Positions 43,434-52,176 of a stretch of 64,000 bases of DNA are shown in pieces. The notes under the pieces were generated by a model. That model searched no databases and was not told where the DNA came from. It saw only the letters and a program-made list of their open reading frames with translations. Each line of letters opens with the position of its first letter. The stretch's first letter is position 1. The DNA is taken from positions 62,001 to 126,000 of the forward strand of contig NZ_JAGHRB010000005.1 in assembly GCF_017743995.1 (NCBI RefSeq), read 5' to 3'. Made by a program: the position numbers and the translations under genes. Source of the stretch: Ruegeria sp. R13_0. GTDB lineage: Bacteria; Pseudomonadota; Alphaproteobacteria; Rhodobacterales; Rhodobacteraceae.

Positions 43434-44537
43434 ATGAAGATCAAGGAAATCCACATCTACGCCCATGATCTGCCGGTCAAAAACGGCCCTTACACCATGG
43501 CAAACGCTGAGGTCTGGGCGCTGGACACCACGCTGGTCAAGCTGGTGGCCGAGGATGGCACGACCGGCTGGGGAGAGACCTGCCCGGTCGGCCCCACCTA
43601 TGCCGAAGCGCATGCAGAGGGCGCGCGGGCGGCCTTGAAGGCAATGGCCAAAGGTCTGATCGGCGCGGATCTGTGGCCTGTGGCCCTGCACCACCGGATG
43701 AACGGGCTGCTCAATGGGCACAACTATGCCAAGGCCGCCATCGACATTGCGGCCCATGACCTGATTGGCAAGAAACTGGGCGTGAATGTCGCCGACTTGC
43801 TGGGCGGGGCGCAGACCGAACGCGTGCCCTCTTACTACGCGACGGGTGTGGGCGCGCCGGACGATATCGCGCGCCTTGCCAAAGAGAAGCTGGCCGAGGG
43901 CTATCCTCGCCTGCAAATCAAGGTCGGCGGGCGTCCGGTCGAGATTGATGTCGAAACCATCCGCAAAGTCTGGGAGGTCGTCGGCGGAACCGGCATGCGC
44001 CTTGCGGTCGATGGCAATCGCGGGTGGACCACGCGCGATGCGCTGCGCGTCAGCCGCGAATGCCCGGATGTGCCCTTCATCATGGAACAGCCCTGCAATA
44101 CCTATCAGGACCTGGAAAAGATCCGCCCTCAGGTGAGCCATGGCATCTACATGGATGAAAACAGCGTCGACCTGAACACCGTGATCTCGGCTGCCGGGAC
44201 CGGGCTGGTGGATGGGTTTGGTATGAAAGTCACCCGGATCGGCGGCCTTCAGAACATGCGCACCTTCCGTGACATCTGCGAGGCGCGCAACTTGCCGCAT
44301 ACCTGCGATGACAGCTGGGGTGGGGACATCATCGCCGCCGCCTGCACGCAGATTGCATCCACCGTGCGCCCGACACTGATGGAGGGCGCGTGGCTCGCCG
44401 CCCCGTACATCGAAGGCAACTACGATCCCGAAAACGGCATCACGATCCAAGGCGGTCACATCCAGCGCCCGACCGGGCCGGGTCTAGGCGTCATCCCTGA
44501 CGAAACGCTGTTCGGTGCGCCTGTCGCCTCATATTAA
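43434..44537 (+). CDS. hpbD: Enolase-superfamily enzyme, 4-hydroxyproline-betaine 2-epimerase-like
   Basis: 367 aa mandelate racemase/muconate lactonising fold. The opening [45 protein letters not shown] and RVPSYYATG closely resemble HpbD of Pelagibaca. The predicted acid/base pair is Lys163 (LQIKVGG) and Lys265 ([11 protein letters not shown]), the residue numbers I recall for HpbD; metal ligands are Asp193, Glu218 and Asp241. Expected reaction: epimerise trans-4-hydroxy-L-proline betaine (or proline betaine) at C2. AAGAG is 6 nt before the ATG at 43434; an ATG two codons earlier is too close. Confidence 0.82.
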   Translation: MKIKEIHIYAHDLPVKNGPYTMANAEVWALDTTLVKLVAEDGTTGWGETCPVGPTYAEAHAEGARAALKAMAKGLIGADLWPVALHHRMNGLLNGHNYAKAAIDIAAHDLIGKKLGVNVADLLGGAQTERVPSYYATGVGAPDDIARLAKEKLAEGYPRLQIKVGGRPVEIDVETIRKVWEVVGGTGMRLAVDGNRGWTTRDALRVSRECPDVPFIMEQPCNTYQDLEKIRPQVSHGIYMDENSVDLNTVISAAGTGLVDGFGMKVTRIGGLQNMRTFRDICEARNLPHTCDDSWGGDIIAAACTQIASTVRPTLMEGAWLAAPYIEGNYDPENGITIQGGHIQRPTGPGLGVIPDETLFGAPVASY

Positions 44538-44547
44538 GGAGAACACC

Positions 44548-45642
44548 ATGATCCCCGAAACCATGCATGCGGTCCAACTGACCGGCCATGGCGGTATCGA
44601 GATGCTGGACTACCGCTCGGACGTGCCGGTCCCAACGCCGGGGCGCGGAGAGGTTCTGATCCGCGTCGCCGCCGCAGGAGTGAACAACACCGACATCAAT
44701 ACGCGGATCGGCTGGTACTCCAAGGCGGTTACCGAAGACACCAATACCGGTGGTGCCTCGGGTTTTGAGACGGTGGACGATGACGACGCCAGCTGGTCCG
44801 GCACGCCCTTGACCTTCCCGCGCATACAGGGCGCCGATGTCTGTGGCTATGTTGCTGCCGTAGGCGAGGGGGTTGACCCGGCGCGCATTGGCGAGCGTGT
44901 GATCGTGCGCAACATGCTGCGAACCTATGTCGACTACCGCCCCTATGAATGCTGGACCATCGGCAGCGAATGCGATGGGGGTTTTGCCCAGTTCTGCATC
45001 GCACCTTCGCAAGAAACCCACGCGGTGAATTGCGACTGGAAGGATGTAGAGCTGGCCGCCATCCCCTGCGCCTATTCCACGGCCGAGGGCATGCTGCACC
45101 GCGCCAGCGTCGGGGCCGAGACTGTTCTGGTCACCGGTGCCTCGGGCGGTGTTGGTTCAGCTGCGGTGCAATTGGCGAAACGGCGCGGCGCGTGTGTGAT
45201 CGCGCTGTGCTCGCCCGCTAAGGCCGAAGCTGTTCGGGCTTTGGGTGCAGATCGCGTGCTGGCCCGCAACGCTGATCTGGTGGCTGAACTGGGGGAAGGC
45301 TCGATCGACGTGGTGGTCGATCTGGTGGCTGGTCCGCAATGGCCCAGCCTGCTGGACGTGCTGCGCCGGGGCGGGCGTTATGCGACCGCCGGGGCCATTG
45401 CCGGGCCGATCTGTGAAATCGATGTGCGGACGCTCTACCTGAAAGACCTCACCTTGTTTGGCTGCACCTTTCAGGAAGACATCGTGTTCGAAAACCTCGT
45501 GAAATATATCGAGGCTGGAGAAATCCGGCCAGTCGTTGCCAAGACCTATCCGCTGAGCGAGATCGCGACGGCGCAGGAAGAGTTTCTGACCAAAACACAT
45601 ACCGGGCAGCTGGTGCTGATCCCGCCGCAGGTTACCTCATGA
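44548..45642 (+). CDS. Zinc-independent medium-chain alcohol dehydrogenase/quinone reductase
   Basis: 364 aa MDR protein. VRIAA-type GVNNTDINTRIGWYSKAV, PRIQGADVCGYVAAVGEG and cofactor loop VTGASGGVGSAAVQLAKRRG. It resembles the alcohol-dehydrogenase-family/crotonyl-CoA-reductase-like branch, and the classical catalytic zinc set is not obvious. AAGGAG lies 6 nt before the ATG. Its step in the cluster is unknown. Confidence 0.85.
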   Translation: MIPETMHAVQLTGHGGIEMLDYRSDVPVPTPGRGEVLIRVAAAGVNNTDINTRIGWYSKAVTEDTNTGGASGFETVDDDDASWSGTPLTFPRIQGADVCGYVAAVGEGVDPARIGERVIVRNMLRTYVDYRPYECWTIGSECDGGFAQFCIAPSQETHAVNCDWKDVELAAIPCAYSTAEGMLHRASVGAETVLVTGASGGVGSAAVQLAKRRGACVIALCSPAKAEAVRALGADRVLARNADLVAELGEGSIDVVVDLVAGPQWPSLLDVLRRGGRYATAGAIAGPICEIDVRTLYLKDLTLFGCTFQEDIVFENLVKYIEAGEIRPVVAKTYPLSEIATAQEEFLTKTHTGQLVLIPPQVTS

Positions 45643-46763
45643 AAATCCGCAAGATCGAGCTTTTTGAACTGCATCTGCCCTATGCGGGCGGCTCTTACGA
45701 GTTGTCGGGCGGGCGTATCTACACCGGGTTTGACAGTGTCATCGTCTGTATCACTGCGGATAGTGGGACCGAGGGATGGGGTGAATCCACACCTTTCGGC
45801 CCGAACTACATCGCCGCCCATGCACGCGGTGCACGCGCCGGGGTCGAGGAAATCGCCCCCTATCTGATCGGTCGTGACCCGCGCGATGTGGACCGGATCA
45901 ATGACGCCATGGATGAGGCCCTGCTGGGTCACAACCATGCGAAATCGGCGCTTGATCTGGCTTGTTGGGACCTGTTCGGCAAATCGGTTGGCCTGCCGGT
46001 CTATAGACTGCTGGGCGGCGCGACGGGCAATCGCCTGCCCGCGATCAGCTCGATCTACGCGGGCACGCCCGAGGATATGCGCGCCCGCGTCGCGGAACAC
46101 CGCGCGATGGGCTATATGGGCCATTCGATCAAGGTCGGCGCGATGGATTCCGAAGGCGGCCCGGCGCTGGATGCCGAACGCATCGCGGCCTCATTGGCGG
46201 ATCGGCAACCGGGTGAGTACTTCATCGTTGACGCCAATGGCGGCCTGATCCCGGAAACCGCGCTTCGGATGCTCCGCGCCCTGCCGGATGGGCTGGATTT
46301 CGTTCTGGAGGCCCCCTGTGCCACATGGCGCGAAACGCTTTCCCTGCGCCAGCGCTGTGACGTGCCGATCATTCTGGACGAGTTGGCGCAAGAGGATGGC
46401 GATATCGCCAAGCTGGTGGCGCTGGATGTGGCTGATGGCATCGGGCTGAAAATCTCGAAAGCCGGGGGGCTGACCCATGCCCGCCGTCACCGCGACATCT
46501 GCCGCGCCGCAGGGCTGACGATCAGTGTGCAGGACACGGTGGGATCAACCCTGTCTGCCGCGTCGATCTTTCATATGGGTGCGACCGTGCCCGAACGGCT
46601 GCTGCGCTGTGTTCTGGACCCGCGCGACATGGTGACGATCCAGACCGGGGCGTTTGACGCCCCAATCGAAAACGGTGGCGTTCTGCCGCCCGATGCGCCG
46701 GGCCTCGGCGTGACAATGAACCGAGACCTGCTGGGGCAGGCCGTCGCAATCTGGGAAGACTAA
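45639..46763 (+). CDS. Enolase-superfamily enzyme, cis-3-hydroxy-L-proline dehydratase-like
   Basis: 374 aa. N-terminal LHLPYAGGSYELSGGR and the DSVIVCITADSG strand resemble cis-3-hydroxyproline dehydratase. Predicted catalytic lysines are Lys165 (GHSIKVGA) and Lys271 (GIGLKISKAGG); metal ligands Asp198, Glu224 and Asp247. That family eliminates water to give 1-pyrroline-2-carboxylate. About 370 aa and complete. ATGA overlap with the preceding dehydrogenase. A sugar-acid dehydratase role is the alternative. Confidence 0.72.
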   Translation: MKIRKIELFELHLPYAGGSYELSGGRIYTGFDSVIVCITADSGTEGWGESTPFGPNYIAAHARGARAGVEEIAPYLIGRDPRDVDRINDAMDEALLGHNHAKSALDLACWDLFGKSVGLPVYRLLGGATGNRLPAISSIYAGTPEDMRARVAEHRAMGYMGHSIKVGAMDSEGGPALDAERIAASLADRQPGEYFIVDANGGLIPETALRMLRALPDGLDFVLEAPCATWRETLSLRQRCDVPIILDELAQEDGDIAKLVALDVADGIGLKISKAGGLTHARRHRDICRAAGLTISVQDTVGSTLSAASIFHMGATVPERLLRCVLDPRDMVTIQTGAFDAPIENGGVLPPDAPGLGVTMNRDLLGQAVAIWED

Positions 46764-46766
46764 GAC

Positions 46767-47498
46767 ATGTTTCAAGACAAAAACGCCCTCGTCACCGGTG
46801 CGGCCGGAGGGATCGGGCAGGCCATCGTCAAACAGCTGCGCGCGCAGGGCGCTCGGGTCGCGGTTGCAGATTGCGCGACCGATGGGATCGAAGCCGAGGC
46901 GCATCTGCCCGGCGATCTTCTGGACCCGGCCTATTGCGACCAACTGGCTGCCAACGCGCAACAGGCTTTGGGCGGCCTCGATATCGTGATCAACAATGCC
47001 GGCGTCATCACCCGCGGCCCGGTGACGGAGACCTCGGACGCCGACTGGACCCTGTCCATGGGCGTGAATGTCGAGGCTCCGTTTCGGATTTGCCGCGCTG
47101 CCATTCCGCTGATGGCCGAGGCGGGCGGTGGAGCCATCGTCAACACGGCGTCCTGCTGGGGCGGCAAGGCGCCGGGGCCAAACCATGCGCTCTATTGCAT
47201 GACCAAGGCGGCGATCGCCTCGCTGACCGAATGCATGGGGATGGATCACGCACATCAGGGCATCCGCATCAACGCCGTTTGCCCGAATGAGGTTAACACG
47301 CCGATGCTGCGCTCGGGCTTTGCCAAGCGCGGGTTTGATCCTGACGAGGCCGTGACTGAACTGGGTAAGACCGTGCCTCTTGGGCGGATCGCCGAGCCTG
47401 AGGATATTGCTGATGTGGTCCTGTTCCTCGCCTCGGACGCGGCGCGCTACATGTGTGGCACGCTGGTTGAGGTCAATGGCGGGAAGCCGGTCGCATGA
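46767..47498 (+). CDS. Short-chain dehydrogenase/reductase (first of two)
   Basis: 243 aa. Cofactor motif TGAAGGIGQA, NNAGV, and catalytic Ser (NTASCWG) with YCMTK. NAD(P)-dependent; aspartate at the end of strand beta2 (VADCATD) suggests NAD. Substrate unknown; lies 3 bp after the second enolase-type gene. Confidence 0.9.
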   Translation: MFQDKNALVTGAAGGIGQAIVKQLRAQGARVAVADCATDGIEAEAHLPGDLLDPAYCDQLAANAQQALGGLDIVINNAGVITRGPVTETSDADWTLSMGVNVEAPFRICRAAIPLMAEAGGGAIVNTASCWGGKAPGPNHALYCMTKAAIASLTECMGMDHAHQGIRINAVCPNEVNTPMLRSGFAKRGFDPDEAVTELGKTVPLGRIAEPEDIADVVLFLASDAARYMCGTLVEVNGGKPVA

Positions 47499-48229
47499 GG
47501 CGGTTTGAGGGCAAGGTTGCGCTGGTCACCGGCGGCCGCTCCGGGATAGGACAGGCCATCGCGGCACGGCTGACGGAGGAGGGCGCGCGCGTCTTCACCG
47601 CTCAGCGCGGTGGCGATGACCGGTTCGAAGGGATCGCAGCCGATTTCACCGACCCAGCCGCACCTGCACAGGTAGTAGCCGAGGTTATCGCCCGCGCCGG
47701 GCAGTTGGACGTTCTGATCAACAATGCCGGTATGATGCAGGAGGCCCGCGTCGAAGAGATGACGTTGGACGACTGGCAGAAAAATCTGACCGTCAACTTG
47801 ACCGCGCCCTTCCTGATGATCCAAGCCGCTTTGCCCCATTTACGCAAAACAAAGGGTAGCATCGTGAATACCGGCTCAATCGAAGGGTTGGGCAGCAATC
47901 CCGGCCACGCAGCCTATTGTGCATCCAAAGCCGGCTTGCACGGGCTGACCCGCGCCGTGGCGGTGGATCATGGGGCCGAAGGTATCCGCTGCAACGCGAT
48001 CGCTCCGGGCTGGATCGACACCGAGTTGAACCTCGACTTTATCGACTCAATGCCCGACCCGGATGCGTTTCGTCGGGACATCGGTCAGATCCACCCGGTC
48101 GCGCGCACCGGCAGGCCCGAAGAAGTGGCCGCATTGGCGGCGTTTCTGGCCGCCGAGGAAAGCGGCTTTATCACCGGGCAGGTCTATACGGTCGATGGCG
48201 GGCGGATGGCAAAGCTGAGCCTACCCTGA
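47495..48229 (+). CDS. Short-chain dehydrogenase/reductase (second of two)
   Basis: 244 aa. TGGRSGIGQA, NNAGM, catalytic Ser (NTGSIEG) and YCASK, with the C-terminal GGRMAKL typical of the family. ATGA overlap with the first SDR suggests coupled expression and possibly a joint oxidation step. Last gene of the operon; no clear terminator. Confidence 0.9.
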   Translation: MRRFEGKVALVTGGRSGIGQAIAARLTEEGARVFTAQRGGDDRFEGIAADFTDPAAPAQVVAEVIARAGQLDVLINNAGMMQEARVEEMTLDDWQKNLTVNLTAPFLMIQAALPHLRKTKGSIVNTGSIEGLGSNPGHAAYCASKAGLHGLTRAVAVDHGAEGIRCNAIAPGWIDTELNLDFIDSMPDPDAFRRDIGQIHPVARTGRPEEVAALAAFLAAEESGFITGQVYTVDGGRMAKLSLP

Positions 48230-48290
48230 CGTGAGAGCTGGTCCGGGGTGATCGTGACTTACATGACCCCTGTGCCATGGGTTGGAAACC

Positions 48291-49304
48291 TTACCGTAAG
48301 TCTTGCAACTGCGACAGCAACTCGGTGCTGACGCTGACGCCACCGTCCTGAGACGCGGCGCGGTTCTTCAGCCGCCCGTCACCGGGGATGCGGGCGGTGC
48401 CGTTGCCGTCGATCTCGGCGCAGATGCGCGTAACATAGTCGTTGAAACCGGCATTTCCGAACCGCGTCGGATCCATCGCGATCAGGGTCGCGCCGCCCTT
48501 GACGTTCAGCGCGCCATGCGCCTCGCGCTCGGCATTGTCGACCGAGAGGGTGCCCCCGGCCAGCGCCGCGCCCATGACTTCGATCAGGAAGGCGATCGCG
48601 GCCCCTTTGTGCTCGCCAAAGGGCAACAGGCTGCGGGTTTCCAGAATCGCGTTGGGATCGGCGCTGGGCTCGCCGTCCGGGGCCAGACCTGCAGGGCGCG
48701 GCAGGTCATGCCCTTCGGCGGCGGCCATGCGGATATCCATCAACGCAACCGTCGAGGACGCCTGGTCCCAAACGATGGGCTCCATGCCGTCGCGCGGGCA
48801 GGCAAAAGACATCGGGTTTGTGCCAAAGACCGGGCGCACACCGCCTTGAGGCACCACCATGGACAGTGAGTTGACGACAGCCAAAGCCACCAACCCCGCC
48901 TCGGCCAGCGGTTCGGTGTCAAAGCGCAACGCCCCAAGATGATGACTGTTGGCGCAGGTGAAGGCGGCAATCCCGTTTTCACGCGCCATCGCAATCAGCT
49001 CGTCCCGAGCTGCTGCTGCGGCGATCTGGTAGTACCCGTTGTCCGCATCGCCGCGCAGAACGCCCGGTGCGATACGTTCGAATGTAGGGTGGGCGGCGGG
49101 GTTGGCATAGCCCGAGGTGAAGCTCTGCGCGTAGACCGGCAGCATGCGCAAACCGTGGCTGCGCGGGCCGTCACGTTCGGATTTCACGACAATCTCAGCG
49201 ATCATGTCACTGCCCGGGTCATCCATGCCAGCAGCCACAAGGACGGATTTCGCCAATTCCCTAACCTCTTGGAGTGAGAGCGTTTTCGTCGAGATATCGG
49301 TCAT
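48291..49304 (-). CDS. Ldh2-family dehydrogenase, pyrroline-2-carboxylate reductase-like
   Basis: 337 aa malate/lactate (Ldh2/DpkA) fold. SERDGPRSHGLRMLPVY, NSHHLGALRFDTEPLAEAGL and FGTNPMSFACP are typical, with LLPFGEHKGAAIAFLIEV binding the nucleotide. The family includes Delta1-pyrroline/piperideine-2-carboxylate reductases, which would turn the product of the neighbouring dehydratase into proline; other members oxidise malate or ureidoglycolate. Follows the demethylase gene by 58 bp. Confidence 0.82.
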   Translation of the reverse strand: MTDISTKTLSLQEVRELAKSVLVAAGMDDPGSDMIAEIVVKSERDGPRSHGLRMLPVYAQSFTSGYANPAAHPTFERIAPGVLRGDADNGYYQIAAAAARDELIAMARENGIAAFTCANSHHLGALRFDTEPLAEAGLVALAVVNSLSMVVPQGGVRPVFGTNPMSFACPRDGMEPIVWDQASSTVALMDIRMAAAEGHDLPRPAGLAPDGEPSADPNAILETRSLLPFGEHKGAAIAFLIEVMGAALAGGTLSVDNAEREAHGALNVKGGATLIAMDPTRFGNAGFNDYVTRICAEIDGNGTARIPGDGRLKNRAASQDGGVSVSTELLSQLQDLR

Positions 49305-49362
49305 TGGCTAAATCCTGTCCTTGTGTTGGTGAAAGGGACCGGAAGACCCCTTGTTGTTCTTG

Positions 49363-51816
49363 TCAGGCGCGTGCGCGGGCACTGGTGGGGTCCACGGCGC
49401 AGGTGTCGATGACCTCGGCCTCGCGCATCTCGTTATGGACCAGCACCTGCATTCTGGTGCCCGGTTCCGTCATGTTCTGCGGCACCAGCGCCATTGCGAT
49501 GTCATGGTTGCAATAATATGAGAACCCGCCCGAGGTGACACGCCCGATCAGTTTGCCGTCGGAATAGACGCCTTCGTCAAACATCACCGAGGTATCGCAA
49601 TAGGGCAGTTTCAACGTGACCAGAGTGTTGTATCCCCCCACGTCCAGCTGTTTCAGCAGTGCCGGTTTGCCGATGAAGTCCCGTTCGACCACGTGCCCAC
49701 TGATCTTCTCGGTCATAGCGACGAACCGGCCCAGATCGGCTTCAAACGGGGTCAGGTCCTTGCAGATCTCGCGATTGATGGCGCGGTAGGATTTCTCCAG
49801 CCGCATGGATTCCAGCGCTTCAAGGCCGAAGGGTTTCACGCCCGCCTTCAGCAACAGATCCACGAGATGACGGTTGTAGCCCGCCGGATGGTGCAGCTCC
49901 CATCCCAGCTCACCGGTATAGGAGACGCGCAGCAGGTGAACGCCTTTGGCATAGCCGACCTCACCCATTTGCGCCGAAAGCCACGGGAAGGCCTCGTTCG
50001 ACAGATCATTGTCGGTCAGGTTCGACAGGATCTCGCGCGATTTCGGACCAGCCAGAGCGATCACGCCCTGCTGTTCCGAGATATCTTCCATCACGACCGA
50101 GCCGTCTTTGGGCAGCAGACGCTGCATCTGATCCCAGTTATAGGCCTGCCAATTCGGGGTCGAGATCAGGTAGAAATCATCTTCGGCGTAGCGCACGATG
50201 GTGTATTCCGCATCCATCCCGCCCTTGTCGTTCAGCATCAGCGACAGGGTCATGCGCCCCACCTTGGGCAGTTTGTTCGCCATCAGACCGTCCAGCCAAC
50301 TGGCCGCGCCCGGCCCGCGTACGGTGAATTTGGTCATCGGAGACATCTCGATGAAGCCTGCCTCTTCGCGCGTGCGGCGCACTTCTTCCTGTACAAGCTC
50401 CATATGATTGGTGCGGCGGAAGGAGTGTTCGGGGATCGCCTCTTCGGGTGATTTGGCGAACCAGCGCGGGAATTCATAGCCGTTGAAGCTGGTCCAGACG
50501 GCACCCTGCGCGGTCAACAGATCGTAGGAGCCTGCAGTTTTCATCGGACGGGCTTCAGGGAAATCCTCACCGGGGACATGGGCATCCATATGGGTGCCCC
50601 ATGTCTCGCGCACCTTGTCCATGGTCCACCGTTTCGAGGCATAGTCCGAGAACCGGCGCGGGTCGAGTTCCGACATGTCCATACCCGGATCGCCATCTAC
50701 GATCCATTTGGCCAGACGATTGCCCACAGTGCCGCCCCAAAGGATACCGCCGGGCATCCCTTCGGCCAGCCACAGGTTCTCGTGCCCGGGTGCAGGGCCG
50801 GCCAGAGGCAGCTCGTCCGGGGTCATCTGGAACGGGCCGCGGGTGTTGGCTTTTATGCCAACCTCGCCCAGCGTCGGAACCCGTTCGATGGCGCGCTCCC
50901 ACTGGGTTTCCACGGCATCGAAGTCTTCGGGCAGAAGATCGGCCCCGAAATCAGGCGGCACGCGGTCTTCGGCGAACAGCTTGAGGTCCTTGGTGAATTC
51001 ATAGGGGCCAAACTGGATGCCGCCCACGTCCTCGCGCAGATAGGCGCCATAATCCTCGTCCCGCAGGATCGGGAATTCTGGCAGACCCTGTGCCCTGCGC
51101 TCTTTCAGCAGCGGCACGGTTTCCGTCGTCCAATATTGGTGAATGATGGGGATACAGGGCAGGTCCAGACCCACACGGCGCGCGTTTTCACGGGCGTAGT
51201 TTCCGGTGGCAAAGATCAGATGCTCGCACGTGATCTCACCCTGGTTGGTGGTTACCTTCCAGTGGCCGTTTTCCAGCTTTTCGTAAGCGGTGGCTTCGGT
51301 GTTCTGATAGACCTTGGCCCCGGCATCGCGCGCCAGCTTGGCCAGCGCCATGGTGATGTCGGCGGGGTTCACATAGCCGTCTTCGGTGTGCAGGATGCCG
51401 CCACGAATGTCGGGGCTTTGGTTCAGCAAGGGGTGAACCTCGGCAATCTCTTCCGGTGTCAGCAGCTTGCACGGCACCCCGGCGGCCTCGGCGATCGAGA
51501 TATAGGACTGGAACTCATCCCAGCGCTTTTCGGTATTGGCAACGCGCAGCTGGCCCACTTTGCGAAGGCCCACCGAGGCGCCCATCTTTTCCTCAACCTC
51601 GGAATAGATGCGAATGGTCTCCATGGTCATCTTCGACACGTTTCGCGACCGTACAAAGGTCACAAGCAAACCGGCCGCATGCCACGTGGACCCTGACGTC
51701 AGCGTCGTCCGCTCCAACATCACCGCATCTGTGCAGCCATGTTCGGTCAGACCATAAAGGAGCGAGGCGCCAACGCAGCCGCCCCCGACCACTACGACTT
51801 TCGCATGTGACTTCAT
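49363..51816 (-). CDS. Dimethylglycine/sarcosine dehydrogenase-like demethylase
   Basis: 817 aa, the usual DMGDH size. FAD-binding VVVVGGGCVGAS at residues 6-17 and SGSTWHAAGL, where family members carry covalently bound FAD on this histidine. The C-terminal half is GcvT-like (FTVRGPGAASWLDGLM; LRVSYTGELGWELH), which takes the methyl as folate-bound formaldehyde. It removes N-methyl groups from amino acids. The ATG at 51816 is chosen by family length; the frame extends upstream. It may demethylate N-methylproline derivatives here, but glycine betaine breakdown is an alternative. Confidence 0.9.
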   Translation of the reverse strand: MKSHAKVVVVGGGCVGASLLYGLTEHGCTDAVMLERTTLTSGSTWHAAGLLVTFVRSRNVSKMTMETIRIYSEVEEKMGASVGLRKVGQLRVANTEKRWDEFQSYISIAEAAGVPCKLLTPEEIAEVHPLLNQSPDIRGGILHTEDGYVNPADITMALAKLARDAGAKVYQNTEATAYEKLENGHWKVTTNQGEITCEHLIFATGNYARENARRVGLDLPCIPIIHQYWTTETVPLLKERRAQGLPEFPILRDEDYGAYLREDVGGIQFGPYEFTKDLKLFAEDRVPPDFGADLLPEDFDAVETQWERAIERVPTLGEVGIKANTRGPFQMTPDELPLAGPAPGHENLWLAEGMPGGILWGGTVGNRLAKWIVDGDPGMDMSELDPRRFSDYASKRWTMDKVRETWGTHMDAHVPGEDFPEARPMKTAGSYDLLTAQGAVWTSFNGYEFPRWFAKSPEEAIPEHSFRRTNHMELVQEEVRRTREEAGFIEMSPMTKFTVRGPGAASWLDGLMANKLPKVGRMTLSLMLNDKGGMDAEYTIVRYAEDDFYLISTPNWQAYNWDQMQRLLPKDGSVVMEDISEQQGVIALAGPKSREILSNLTDNDLSNEAFPWLSAQMGEVGYAKGVHLLRVSYTGELGWELHHPAGYNRHLVDLLLKAGVKPFGLEALESMRLEKSYRAINREICKDLTPFEADLGRFVAMTEKISGHVVERDFIGKPALLKQLDVGGYNTLVTLKLPYCDTSVMFDEGVYSDGKLIGRVTSGGFSYYCNHDIAMALVPQNMTEPGTRMQVLVHNEMREAEVIDTCAVDPTSARARA

Positions 51817-52176
51817 CGTATGTTCATACCGTGTCTGGTTTGCCAACAGTGTTTGGAAGCACCATTCCGTCAGTCGGTCTTTTGCGCAATTGGAAAAATA
51901 TTTCACTCTGAATGAGTTGAAGTCACCCAAGCCGAACTTGTGCCTTTTGCATTGCGCAGGGTACCCAAGCTTTCGGCTAGGGTAAGATGATCAAAGGCCC
52001 CAATGGTAGACTGCCATCGAGTGTTGGACGGCGCTCTTGCTTGATCCGTGCAACAGGGCGGCCAGTTCTTAGGCGAAAACCGGTGCAATGGCGGCGTCGT
52101 GAACCTTGAACCATTGCCTCTTGCGGGCCGAGGCCCTAGCTTAACGTGCAGTCAACGATAGCAAGGCAGGATTTTG
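51817..52176. other. Divergent intergenic region without a gene
   Basis: About 360 bp between the demethylase and the TPR gene. Nothing coding is supported. It should hold the minus-strand promoter of the demethylase unit and the promoter of the TPR gene (52114-52142). The first 120 bp (to about 51930) stay open in the demethylase frame but look unlike the family. Confidence 0.6.
52114..52142 (+). promoter_or_regulatory. Candidate promoter of the TPR-ispE operon
   Basis: TTGCCT (52114-52119) and TAGCTT (52137-52142) with a 17-bp spacer, 34 bp before the start codon. Confidence 0.35.

Noticed and set aside
50578..51696. Antisense 372-codon frame inside the demethylase gene
   Set aside because: No ribosome site, no recognisable domain, full overlap with a conserved gene.
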